NCBI RefSeq assembly: GCF_954871325.1
Contig: NC_088779.1
Location: 20,524,846-20,588,845 of the forward strand
Length of the DNA stretch: 64,000 nt
Direction: 5' to 3'
Source: Gordionus sp. m RMFG-2023
Lineage: Eukaryota > Nematomorpha > Gordioida > Chordodea > Parachordodidae
The translations under genes and the position numbers were made by a program. Of the stretch, positions 33,701-41,423 are shown piece by piece (positions within the stretch are counted from its first letter, which is position 1; the number at the start of each line of letters is the position of its first letter). The notes beneath the pieces were generated by a model that was not told the origin of the DNA, did no database searches, and worked only from the letters and a program-made list of their open reading frames with translations.

Positions 33701-36700
33701 TAATAAAAAGGATGATACTCACTTAATATCACATACATAATACTCTGTCATAATGGTACTTGTTAGAGTGGGTTATGTCAATATGGGTATCAGATGAAAG
33801 CTAATACAAAGATCAATTGATTACATTGATGCGCATCACTTTATGTCTTCAGTGGGATTGGAGGGGGGGGGTGCATAATAAAATATCTTCAATTTAATAA
33901 AAATATTAAATTATTATATTAGTCATCTCTCTAGGGTCGGTTGAGTGGGGGAGGGGGATTCTACTAATATTATGTCGGGTATCAAATGAATCTAATGAGG
34001 AAATTAATTTATTCTCATCACTATATCTTTGAAGTAGGTAAAGGAGGGGGGGGGGGTAAAGTGTATAATACCTCAACAAGAGTATTAAATAAAAACTAAT
34101 AAAAAGATCTTATTATATTGATGACTCATCTTTTCAGAATGGGTTGAGGTTAAAAATATACTAGCATAATATCAGAGACCTGCATAGATACAATTTGCCC
34201 GGCCCGGCTCGGATTTTATTTCAAAACTATTTAGACCTGGCCCGGCTTTTTATAAAAAAAAATTTCAGGCCCGGCCTAGATTTTTTCAAAATATATTATA
34301 TTTTCTCTGCATATGTATCGGCATGGGTATCAAATGAAAGCTAATAAGAAGATCGATTTATTACAATATGTTTTAGAAGAAGTTATAAATATAATATTAT
34401 TATTTAGCCAAAACCATATTTACATATAAAAAGATTACTTTTTAGTAACTAATCATTTTTGAAGAAATCACCAAGGCAACAAGTTGGAAGGGAGGGGGAT
34501 TATGACGTAATATCGTAATTGAAATTAGAGAGTGCAGTAATCCATAAGGATCAGAAGGGGCCAATATTTTTTTTAAATTATAATCTTTTCTCAATAGCTC
34601 TGAGAATTTCTGAATGTTTCATAAGCGATTCATTTTTTAATCTGAGCGTTTCAGTTTTATAGCTGTGCACTTAAGCTTTTTATCTGAACATTAAAAATTA
34701 ATTTTAAGCATTCATTATTTTTTCTTTTTTTTCCTGAACATTTCAGTTTTAATTCTAAGCGATTAAATAGGATCCCATTTTGTAACATCATAATTTTTTA
34801 ATTTTTATTCTAGGTTATAAATTACCTGGGAGGTACCATTCACTTCGGGCGAGTGAATCTTAAGCCAGGAATGCCTACAGTTTTTGCTACCCTACCTTCT
34901 CAATTCCCGACCAAGAAATATTTTAAAGAAAATAATTATGAAAATGATAACAAAAGCTCTAGCAATAATAATGATTTTGAAAATCGAAATGGGAACAATT
35001 ATGAAAGCGCTGGAAACACTAAAAAATTAATCTTTTCACTTCCGGGAAACCCCGTTTCAACATTCGTCATGTTTCACATTTTCGTGCTTCCGACTCTGCA
35101 TAAAATGGCCGGGGACAAGAATTTTAGGAAATGTTTACCTACGTTTAAGGCCAAAGTAAGTTTAAAATATAGATAAATAAAATAAATATTTTCTCTTTAT
35201 TTATTTGCAAAAAGACTGATTTTTACATTATTTACTAGACTTTGTACTTTAATTTATATAAACATTATATTTTTACCTCGAAAAGAGTATTATTTCAAAT
35301 ATAAAAAGTATCTCAAACTTAAAGTAAAGTATTTTATCAGAAGATAGTAATGACATGTGGTGAAAAGACCGGTTGACTTTTTAAGTAACTGGTTGACCTA
35401 CATCGAGGGAAAGGCGAGAAAATAAAATGGCAGCACGTTATAAATAGAAATATTAATAAAAAAATGTAAAGTTTTAAATATATTAAATATTGATTGATTG
35501 CAATTTGCAAGTATTACGCGTTTTTCATAAAAATTAGTTAAATAAGAAAATAAATGTAATTATGAATTATAACGGTTAATTCCTAATAACATGCCTGAAA
35601 TGTAATTAAAAATATAATTATTAATTTCTTTTTTTAAGTGGAATTAATTACAGTTACTAATTGCAAAAAAGAAATTTTAATTATTGAAATTAATTACATA
35701 TTTAATTAATGTCCAACCTTATTCGAAAATGATACTTCAACATTAATATACATCAGAGACCTGCAGAGGTACCATTTGCACGGCCCGGCCTGGATATTTT
35801 TTAAAAAAATTTTTTACGGCCCGGCCCGGCCCGGATTTAAAAATTTCAGGCCCGGCTCGGAATTTTTTAAAATTATATTCGACCTGGTATATACAAAAAT
35901 TCACCTATGAGGTATTTTACCATATTTTTCAGCGAGTATTATCGCTTATTATTTAAAAAATGCATGTAAAAAGCTAATATTTTGAGAATATTATATTGAA
36001 TTTATAAAAATTATAAAACTGTTATTTATAAAAATGGATATTTTGAGCATATACTATATTTTATATTGCATTTATAAAAATAAAACTAATATTCATAAAA
36101 ATGGTAATAATATTTGTCATATACTATATTTTATATTACATTTAAAAAAATAAAACTAATATTTAATTTATAAAAATGGAAAATATTTTGAGAATATAAT
36201 ATATTGTATTTAATTTATAAAATAAAAATAAATCGCTATTTAAAAAAATGCATGTATAATAAATAGTATTTTGAAAATATAATCTAATTGCACAATATTA
36301 ATATAATTTATTTTATAATATAAATTTTAACAAAAGAAGATAATTGTATTATATAATATTGTAAAAAAAAATAATGAAAAATGTTGGATTAAAAACTTTC
36401 ATGACTCAAGGTAAATATAATAAATGCAATAAATATTTGACAGTTTGCAAAGTAAAAAACCAGCATGATTGACGAAACCCTATATTCAAGAAAGATATTA
36501 AAAATTCACAAATTATCATAAAGAAAGAGAAGCATATCTACCTTTTCAGGTTGAAGATTACTTCTTCTTTCTTCAAGAATTCTCCCAGTAGTGGAAAAAT
36601 TCCGCTCACAGCTCTCACTTAAAGCAGGAATTGCCAATTTTGCTAAAATTGGAAATTCGCTTTGATGAGCCGTCCACCACTCTAACAAATTATCCACCTT

Positions 36701-38240
36701 AAATGTTTTATCTATTATTTATGTAATTATAATATTCATCATCGGGTATTGACATATTACCAGAATTACCATCGCCCCATTTGTCATAAAACGATTCAGT
36801 TTGTTTAACAACAGTCGTAATTTGACTGGTCGATGGTATTTCATTTACTTCCTGAGCCTCTTGTAATTTAATATAATCTTTTATATAGTTTTCCGTCATT
36901 TTGCGATCTGTCCCTGACTACATACGTAATTGCTTGAATTTGGGACAGAGAAAAAGAGAAATAAAATGATACTTGTGTAAAACAAATTTTTCAATTAAAA
37001 ATGCTTTATATTAAGTAAAATCAATTACAAATTTTAAGAAGTGATAATCCTTTATTTGATTGTTTTGGTAAAATATATTCTAAAAATTTAGATATGAATT
37101 ATAAAAAAATATATTAATAATACTTGAATATTGGGGCTTATTTAAGATATTCCTTTATTTGATTGTTTTGGTAAAATATGTTGTAAAAATTTAGATATGA
37201 ATTATAAAAAAATATATTAATACTTTGAATAAATTTGCAGGAAATTAATAATTAGATCGATCTGTGGGTTGTTAGGTAGTGTTAACCATCACCCAATATT
37301 ATATTAATCATAACTATAATATAATATAATCTTATAACCATTAACTCATAATGTAAAAATTTTTATTAAAAATATTAAGGCCCTGCCCGGCCCGGGTTTA
37401 ACAATCTTAAGCCCGGCCCGGATATATTTTAAAAAAATTTTTTTAGGCCCGGCCCGGATATGTTTAAAAAAAAATTTTTTAGGCCCGGGTATATTTAAAA
37501 AAATTAAAATACGCCTGCAGGTCTCTGATGTACATTAAATAATTTATAAAATTAAAAATTAATATCGTATTCAAGTTTTTTTTTACCATCGCTATTTCTA
37601 AAAAAAATTTATGCATCCGAATTTAACTTGGGTAAAAGAAATACATTTAATTTTTAAAAATATATCACCAAACTCACCTCCCAGAAAAATTAAGATACAT
37701 TTAATTATTAAGAACGATATGCTTAATCTAATCATTTGAATATATAAATATTTACGAAGAATTTTTATTCATCCAATGTCATTGGAGGTTTTTAGGACCT
37801 AATTTTTAATAGATATTCATTTTAAATAATTTTCTAGACGTCTTGAAAATTGTTTTAATAAACTTTTTATTTTATCTATAATCTTTCCACATTTAGTAAA
37901 TATTATTGCATTACTGTTGTTTATTATGCGCAGAACTCATTAAATTCATATGACGACAATATATATCTATTCTTTTTTAAAAATATAATTATAGCTAGGA
38001 GAAAATCTTGCTTTAGATACACGGCCAGAATACAAACGAGGTTATATTGTCAACGCAGCAAGTTTTATGTGCCATTTTGATTCAAACTTACCTATAGTTA
38101 AAAGTACTGGATCAAATCAAATGAGTTCAAATTTAAAAAGTTTTTACGGAGCGAATTGTCTCATCACATGTCCTATGAAATCGGAAGAAAGGCAACTTTT
38201 ATACGAAAATGAAATTGTCGAAATTATTTATATTGGATAA
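18339..38240 (+). CDS. GPHN: Gephyrin (MogA-MoeA fusion), molybdenum cofactor synthesis
   Basis: Eight exons join with intact phase to 660 codons: 18,339-18,360; 18,401-18,482; 18,524-18,737; 18,779-19,381; 27,299-27,574; 32,755-32,952; 34,814-35,155; 37,995-38,240. All introns are GT...AG (40, 41, 41, 7,917, 5,180, 1,861 and 2,839 nt). The N-terminal G (MogA) domain, residues 1-155, adenylylates molybdopterin; it shows SDRCF, TSGGTGFTPRDVT and INLPGS. The C-terminal E (MoeA) domain, about 195-660, inserts molybdate; it shows SLKDGYAI, STGDEVVEP, TSGGVSMGDKDYVKQ, HFGRV.LKPG and SLPGNPVS. The linker is short (about 40 residues versus over 150 in human gephyrin), so the dynein-light-chain-binding region of vertebrates is not evident. 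An Asn-rich insertion sits at about 493-530. A poly(A) signal AATAAA is at 38,341. The protein is cytosolic. Start and first exon were chosen because they give the conserved beta strand before SDRCF. Confidence 0.93.
18779..19381 (+). CDS. GPHN: Gephyrin exon 4 (end of MogA, linker, start of MoeA)
   Basis: A 603-nt exon in phase 0 after a 41-nt intron. It encodes SRACCGIR...LIINLPGS (end of the G domain), a short linker, then the start of the E domain with ERALSIIL, a HANDTHLF region and SLKDGYAIS. Where most MoeA-type proteins have a G-A-P-x-P...A-D-A-V-V-Q stretch, this one reads STGSIVPSWAYCVTQ: a diverged form with the usual G-A-D replaced. Confidence 0.92.
19382..19590. other. Start of gephyrin intron 4, with decayed GC-rich hAT end
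   Basis: CAGAGACCTGTAGAGCC near 19,442 resembles the CAGAGACCTGCAG terminus of the GC-rich hAT family (compare 35,754), but the GC-rich body has decayed. Confidence 0.45.
19590..20870 (+). mobile_element. Ty3/gypsy-like LTR retrotransposon fossil (pol 3' half)
   Basis: A plus-strand fossil inside gephyrin intron 4. It shows, in order, the end of an RNase H domain, the H2C2-type zinc-binding region, and an integrase core. Together these mark the 3' half of a Ty3/gypsy-type pol. It is broken many times over and old. No flanking long terminal repeats were recognised around it. It is immediately followed by a hAT element at 21,000. Confidence 0.75.
21000..21722. mobile_element. hAT-type element with target duplication (intron 4)
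   Basis: Left end TAGGGGTGTACCGATACC is followed by GATATCGG/CCGATATC-rich arms. The right arm ends in ATATCGGTAA and lacks the last few terminal bases. Flanking 8-bp duplications ATTATTAC are at 20,992-20,999 and 21,723-21,730. On the minus strand at 21,440-21,350 a piece reading SSESVFSEVGDID resembles the hAT C-terminal S-S-E-R-x-F-S motif, so it derives from an autonomous hAT. Confidence 0.8.
21731..22461. other. Intron 4, non-coding AT-rich DNA
   Basis: No coding signal. The segment 22,425-22,461 (TACAATAATTACGGAAAG) continues beyond the MITE at 22,681 and is duplicated around 23,945-24,020, so it belongs to a dispersed repeat linked to the retrotransposon fossil. Confidence 0.5.
22462..22680. 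mobile_element. 219-bp hAT-type MITE inserted in an older repeat
   Basis: Perfect-looking long inverted ends: CAGTGTTGTGATGATTTAAT on the left and ATTAAATCATCACAACACTG on the right, extending to ACCCATCC/GGATGGGT. It lies in a repeat whose uninterrupted copy is at 23,945-24,020. TATATAAA/TATATAAG on the two sides look like a slightly diverged 8-bp duplication. A partial third copy of one arm is at about 22,865-22,945. Confidence 0.85.
22865..22950. repeat. Partial copy of the CAGTGTTGTGATGA MITE
   Basis: TTGTTGTGATGATTTAATGA followed by ATTAAAACCCATCC matches the left arm of the MITE at 22,462. The other arm is absent. Confidence 0.75.
23197..23541. mobile_element. 345-bp GC-rich-ended hAT-type MITE, perfect target duplication
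   Basis: Starts TAGTAAACAGCATCGGGCC and ends GGGCCTACTTTTGCAGATCT plus CTA, between identical 8-bp duplications GATTATTT (23,189-23,196 and 23,542-23,549). The body alternates CCGGCCCGAA and poly-A/T. Same family as 8,065-11,439 and 32,396-32,720. Confidence 0.9.
24160..26130 (-). mobile_element. Ty3/gypsy-like LTR retrotransposon fossil, gag to pol end
   Basis: A minus-strand fossil in gephyrin intron 4. In transcription order it shows gag with a CCHC zinc knuckle (about 25,500-25,430), an aspartic-protease region (about 25,400-25,290), reverse transcriptase sequence (about 25,080-24,820), and the C-terminal end of pol with an integrase tail (to about 24,170). It is incomplete and broken many times. 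Repeated segments at about 22,690-22,870, 23,985-24,130 and 26,130-26,330, with a TTCACATTATGGAAATG stretch and CCTTCCCACAT motifs, may be remnants of its end repeats; their divergence implies considerable age. Confidence 0.72.
26331..27298. other. Rest of gephyrin intron 4; decayed GC-rich repeat
   Basis: AT-rich non-coding DNA. From about 26,765 to 27,165, AGGCTTGGCTGG and GGCCAACTTGCAAAGCTCGA at the two ends with GC-rich patches between suggest a decayed relative of the GC-rich hAT MITEs. The intron ends in a T-rich tract and AG at 27,297-27,298. Confidence 0.5.
27299..27574 (+). CDS. GPHN: Gephyrin exon 5 (MoeA subdomains)
   Basis: A 276-nt exon in phase 0 encoding IENTKLIECTA..., then SPNQDIRQIGSDISIGD, GDKLTPQMRGLL and KVAIISTGDEVVEP. 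These correspond to the MoeA beta-barrel and the start of the molybdate-handling subdomain 3. The donor is GTATAAGT. Confidence 0.93.
27575..28569. other. Start of gephyrin intron 5, nothing recognised
   Basis: AT-rich non-coding sequence. A long minus-strand open stretch at 28,260-28,517 is low-complexity and not convincing as a gene. Confidence 0.5.
28664..28860. repeat. Old hairpin repeat of the GAGCCG/TAGTGTTGTTAAA type
   Basis: CTAGCTCGATTTTTACAAAC and TTTTTAAAAATCGAGCAGTT, with ATAACACTA at the end, form decayed inverted arms like the MITE at 29,879-30,029. Confidence 0.5.
29244..29567 (+). CDS. Small spliced ORF with BESS-like C-terminus
   Basis: Two plus-strand exons (29,244-29,370 and 29,413-29,567) join in frame across a 42-nt intron (donor GTACGT, acceptor TTTAACAG), giving about 93 codons to the stop. 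The first part is basic (SKKRNYIANPKNKKLKY). The second contains DVHHLMGFFASFLNELNDMT and a YNFKIKFLEIL helix, the pattern of a BESS protein-interaction motif (as in MADF-BESS regulators). No MADF domain is visible upstream, and the 5' part, perhaps from 29,090, is unclear. It may be the accessory ORF of the surrounding TIR element or a host-derived intronic gene. The intron size matches the small gephyrin introns. Confidence 0.5.
29879..30029. mobile_element. 151-bp MITE with perfect 8-bp target duplication
   Basis: Termini AGTGTTGTTAAACGGCTCGA and CCAAACAACACT between identical ACCAAATA duplications (29,871-29,878 and 30,030-30,037). Small relative of the 8,138-11,150 family. Confidence 0.88.
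31050..31264. other. Intron 5, nothing recognised
   Basis: Short AT-rich non-coding spacer between two mobile elements. Confidence 0.5.
31273..31675. mobile_element. 403-bp MITE of the 2,761-5,535 family
   Basis: Begins CAGGGTTGTCAGATCAAAA and ends GACTGAACAACTCTA, flanked by CTTGGAGC (31,265-31,272) and CTTAGAGC (31,676-31,683), one mismatch apart. The subterminal GTGGGAGGGAGA/GGGAGA motifs match the larger hAT-like element. Confidence 0.82.
31684..32395. other. Intron 5, non-coding
   Basis: AT-rich without recognised repeats. The open frame at 31,733-32,029 is an AT-rich chance ORF rich in Phe, Leu and Ile. Confidence 0.5.
32396..32720. mobile_element. GC-rich-ended hAT-type MITE next to exon 6
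   Basis: CCCGGGCCCGGCCCGAATC on the left and GGGCCTGGCCTACTTTTGCA then GCTCTA on the right. Middle sequence ACGATATATGTCGTC is shared with 11,290-11,310. It ends 34 bp before the exon 6 acceptor, so it supplies much of the splice-acceptor neighbourhood. Confidence 0.75.
32755..32952 (+). CDS. GPHN: Gephyrin exon 6 (MoeA subdomain 3)
   Basis: Sixty-six codons in phase 0, with PGQVRDSNRVMLASLL, LGITKDDLD and VIITSGGVSMGDKDYVKQ. The last is the strongly conserved MoeA active-site block that binds the cofactor and Mg/molybdate. The acceptor is CACTTAG and the donor GTTTATT. Confidence 0.94.
33097..33349. mobile_element. 253-bp MITE with 8-bp target duplication
   Basis: Termini TAGGGCTGAGCCGATCC and ATTATGGTAGCCCTA. 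Flanks are ATCAGAAT (33,089-33,096) and ATTAGAAT (33,350-33,357). In gephyrin intron 6. Confidence 0.8.
33640..34400. repeat. Degenerate repeat with GGGTATCAAATGAAAGC core and G-runs
   Basis: At least five copies of a core like GGGTATCAAATGAAAGCTAA (near 33,685, 33,785, 33,978, 34,085 and 34,326) at irregular spacings of about 100-240 bp. Runs of 8-12 G stand near 33,648, 33,868, 33,951 and 34,047. A GC-rich hAT end (34,173-34,310) interrupts it. Confidence 0.75.
34173..34310. mobile_element. Truncated GC-rich hAT element
   Basis: Begins CAGAGACCTGCATAGATAC with CCCGGCCCGGCTCGG and GGCCCGGCCTAG inside. It probably ends at TTTTCTCTG near 34,308, which is a deletion derivative of the 35,754-37,527 type. 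Confidence 0.65.
34814..35155 (+). CDS. GPHN: Gephyrin exon 7 with Asn-rich insertion
   Basis: One hundred and fourteen codons. It encodes VINYLGGTIHFGRV, LKPGMPTVFATL, then about 37 residues dominated by Asn, Ser, Glu and Lys, and resumes at KKLIFSLPGNPVSTFVMF. In human gephyrin only about five residues join FATL to the K-x-I-F-x-L-P-G-N-P-V-S block. The insertion therefore lies in a surface loop of MoeA subdomain 3 and keeps the frame. The donor is GTAAGT. Confidence 0.93.
35156..35745. other. Gephyrin intron 7, first part
   Basis: AT-rich non-coding DNA. Paired AATTAATTAC/GTAATTAATT-like sequences near 35,590-35,700 hint at a small hairpin repeat. Confidence 0.5.
35754..37527 (-). mobile_element. 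hAT transposon, GC-rich ends, degenerate transposase
   Basis: Ends CAGAGACCTGCAGAGG and GCCTGCAGGTCTCTG, flanked by ATATACAT (35,746-35,753) and ATGTACAT (37,528-37,535), one mismatch apart. GGCCCGGCCCGG blocks line both arms. Minus-strand coding remnants at 36,899-36,506 give the transposase C-terminus. AT-rich tandem blocks fill 35,990-36,200, and a 107-bp direct duplication lies at about 37,047-37,235. It is probably the parent type of the GC-rich MITEs. Confidence 0.88.
36506..36899 (-). pseudogene. hAT transposase C-terminal part
   Basis: Two minus-strand open pieces. The first has DYIKLQEAQEVNEIPSTSQ and ends DDEYYNYI, typical of the acidic stretch before the dimerisation region. The second has DNLLEWWTAHQSEFPILAK, IPALSESCERNFSTTGR and a RRSNLQPEKVDMLLFLYDN block, the canonical hATC domain. 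One frame change separates them near 36,700. The catalytic N-terminal two-thirds are missing, so this copy cannot make a working transposase. Confidence 0.88.
37536..37994. other. End of gephyrin intron 7
   Basis: AT-rich non-coding DNA, ending in the acceptor ATAATTATAG at 37,994. Confidence 0.6.
37995..38240 (+). CDS. GPHN: Gephyrin exon 8 (MoeA C-terminal subdomain)
   Basis: Eighty-one codons plus stop: LDTRPEYKRGYIVN, STGSNQMSSNLKSFYGANCL and ENEIVEIIYIG. This is the MoeA subdomain 4, including the S-T-G-x-N-Q-M-S-S-x-L block conserved in gephyrin. The stop is TAA at 38,238-38,240. Confidence 0.93.
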   Translation, partial: LGENLALDTRPEYKRGYIVNAASFMCHFDSNLPIVKSTGSNQMSSNLKSFYGANCLITCPMKSEERQLLYENEIVEIIYIG

Positions 38241-38340
38241 TTTCATTTATACAACTTCCTTACACAAAATTTGGTGCTAATTTTTTTTATTTATAGAAAA
38301 TAACAATTATTGTTAAATGCAAAATTATAATATGGTGGTT

Positions 38341-38346
38341 AATAAA
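38341..38346 (+). terminator. Probable gephyrin poly(A) signal
   Basis: AATAAA about 100 nt after the gephyrin stop and about 100 nt before the convergent carbonic-anhydrase-related stop. Confidence 0.45.
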
Positions 38347-38442
38347 AAAATTTATATTTATATTATAGAAACTACAATTTGATACTAATAACTATAATTT
38401 ACATTTTATAAATTAAGATGGTCATAAGATCGATAAAAAAAA

Positions 38443-39525
38443 TTAAGGGCTTGATTTGACTTCTGGAGTATAGGCATACAAATACACCGGTCTATTGTTG
38501 AGATCTTGTGGCTCTCTGACATTGCCAAACATCTGGAGCATCTTTTTGCTGTCTTTGGGTGACGAGTAAATTCCTCTTAAAGTATTCAGTTGTTTAGCAG
38601 ATAGATACATTTTTTTCGTAGGTATGGTCCAGGCAACATTTTCGGTGCACGGGGGAACTGGGATAGAACCTTTGTATCTGTAGAAATTCTATTTTTAAAA
38701 TAATTTTAAATATCTTTCCTAAATAAATTTATTAAAATAACTTACGTTTAAGTCTGGCATCAGTTTGCCAAGATTGATTGATGGTACAATTGTGCTTTCA
38801 CCTATAATAATTTAAAATAAAGAAATTATTTTCGAATATAATATACCTTGAAAACGAACTTTATTCACCATTTTTATAATATTCTCAAGCTCATCATTAT
38901 GACTCATGACGTCCCATAAAATAGAAACTATAGCAAGACCAGTGGGATCGGCTAGAGCTTCTTTTTTGGATTTGTGCTCTCCTTTGACAAATACCAACTT
39001 CATCTTTATAAATATATTAATTTATATAAAATCATAATTTTTCAAAATAAAAATATATATGTTAAAAACAAATAAATGGTAAATAAAATTAAAAAAAAAT
39101 AATTATTATACTTCTAAGGCAGAGGCCTTTCCGTCAATGAGATGTTCAGAACCTTTCTTGTTGGTTTTTCCCCAGTTGAAAGTCATCTTAGTTAATTTGT
39201 AGGCACTTGGTAGACCTCCTCCTTTTATGGTAGGTGTTTCTTCCTTATGCTTAACATCCATGACGAGAAGTGCTCCAGTATTAATTAAAGTAGCATTGAT
39301 GATAAGAGGTTTTGTGTTTACCAACAGTGGTTTTTGATTAGTCATCTTCATAACACTTTTGGTATTAATGTCAATGGGAGATTGCCTTTTTCCGCCACAA
39401 TAAAAAGTGAATGTTTTCGCCCACGTTTTAGGTCCATTTAGCTCACTGTAGTCCCACCTAAGCACGGGAGAGGGGCCACAGTGCGATATTGCTACAAGTG
39501 AAAGACAGATTAAAGCAAATATCAT
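38443..39525 (-). CDS. Secreted carbonic-anhydrase-related protein, zinc ligands lost
   Basis: Four exons on the minus strand (39,525-39,112; 39,003-38,847; 38,801-38,746; 38,688-38,443; introns 108, 45 and 57 nt) give 290 residues, normal for an alpha-carbonic anhydrase domain. Residues 1-16 are a signal peptide (FALICLSLVAISHC), so it is secreted. Fold landmarks are WDYSELNGPKTWAK, CGGKRQSPIDI, NWGKTNKKGSEHLIDGK, DPTGLAIVSILWDV, FYRYKGSIPVPPC and NNRPVY. In active enzymes the zinc ligands lie in FHFHWG and ELHLVH; here the stretches read MTFNWG and EMKLVF, so all three His are replaced (by Thr, Asn and Lys). The Thr199 gatekeeper (usually LTTPPC) is also lost. It should be catalytically inactive, like animal CARPs, and perhaps act in binding or extracellular matrix. 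Confidence 0.92.
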
Positions 39526-41420
39526 ATTTAAAAGTTTAATTTTATACTTAGAAAAAAATTAAATTAATATTTAAATTATTACAAAATTAAAAATAAATTT
39601 TAAATTATGAAAAACTATGGCTTAATGATAATCTTATATACCCTTGATTACAAAGTTACCCACATTGAATAAAAGTTTTTCTATTAATAATTTGATGATT
39701 GTTATCAAATAAATATTTACAAATTTTAATACAATATATAATAAAATGTGCGACTTGGTGTCCCCCTCATTTTCCATTACACTTAAAAACAAATTTTTTC
39801 AACTATAATTTAATTTTATTGTATTCTTAATATGTATATAGCAACATTTGGCTTTTATGTGATTGATAAACACGAAATTAAATCCATTATGTGTGCCTAA
39901 AAACTTTTTGTCCATTAAATTACAAAGATAAAATATAAATATAATAAAAAGTCTTATTCTTGATTTGTTAACATTCAGTTGAGATAATAAAGTTATAAAA
40001 ATTATACATATGTGTTATCTTGCCACTGTGATCTTAGCATGTGCACTGTACTCACTTTAAATATAAATGTATAAAAACATTAATAAATACTATTTGATTT
40101 AATAGAGTAGGGTAGACACTTTTTTTCTATCGCATATGTTATGATAAAGATGTATATGCCAATTCCAACGATATATTTATCAAGCACATAATGTACTTCT
40201 AGTTTATTTGTGAATTGTAATTCTCATAAAATGTATTCGTCCCTCTCCAGTCCAAATTTTTTAAAATATATTTATCGACTTGAAAAATTATTTTATTACT
40301 AATCTAAAATATTTTTTAACTATAAGAATGGACTTATTTAAAAAAAAGGATAGATATTGAAAATATCTATAATTAAATAGTCCATATTTAATTAGTAATA
40401 CAATACTTATCGCAAGGTTATAAAAAGCCTACCTTTTCAAAATAAACATATACAAGATACATCCTAATAATTTTAAACCAGGTTTTTTTCACGAGAGATT
40501 GTTTTTATTACACGGAAAACCTCCCTGACCGAGTTTATTTTTTAAATATTAAGCCTAACTTTAAACAAAACATGTTTCTTTCAATGTTTTTTTTGTTCCA
40601 CAAACACATGCTAATTTTTTTTTAAAGAATATCACATGTAAATTTTTATAGTGTCCACACGGCAATAACTAAAAAGAGTTTTTTTATATTAAAATTCACA
40701 TTTATACGTATAATTGCGTTTTGGAAATTATTATTGTTGGTTTGAAAAAAAGTTAACAGAATATATACATAGATCAAAAGTATAAAGTCTGAGGTTGTTT
40801 GATAAAAAAATCACACGTGGACATGCTCACTAAAATATTAATCTTCAATTATTTATCAGAAATTTTTTTTTGATATTCAATTTTCGATAGTAACATCAAA
40901 TCATCGAATAGTTTAGAAATTATTAATATTTTGTTTTTATCATAGGATAAGAAAATTTATAAAAAAAATAAATATTTGACCCTATCTTTTATCATAATCC
41001 TTATGAAATCATTTTAAATGATTAAAATTTTATTTTTAAACCTTTGAGTTTTACAAAATCAGTCCCGTGCGTAAAGTAATTTTTAATTAAGAAGACACCG
41101 AAGAGAGGAGGGGAGAGGGATATAATTATTTTGTTGAAAAATTGTAGATTTTGTTCTGCCTATTATACTCAAATTACTTGTATTGAATACTCTTAGGAAG
41201 GCGTATAGGAAATTTATACAGGGAAGGGAGGGGGGTATAATTATTTTAATATTGAAATAATTTTATTTGGAATTAAAATGATTAATCAATAAATTTTATT
41301 ATAAACCATCATATTAAAAATGACAATTTCGAATACAAATAATAAAATATTGAAAAATATGTAAGTATTATAAGCTAGAACCAGTATTCAAATCAAATCA
41401 AAGTAAAATATAAAATTAAA
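39526..41420. other. Upstream of the carbonic-anhydrase-related gene
   Basis: No gene recognised. The promoter of the minus-strand gene must lie near 39,526-39,800, but I cannot assign a core element. A GGGAGGGGAGAGGGATATAA block at about 41,109 recurs as GGGAAGGGAGGGGGGTATAA at about 41,221, with similar following sequence, an imperfect direct repeat. Confidence 0.5.
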
Positions 41421-41423
41421 TAT

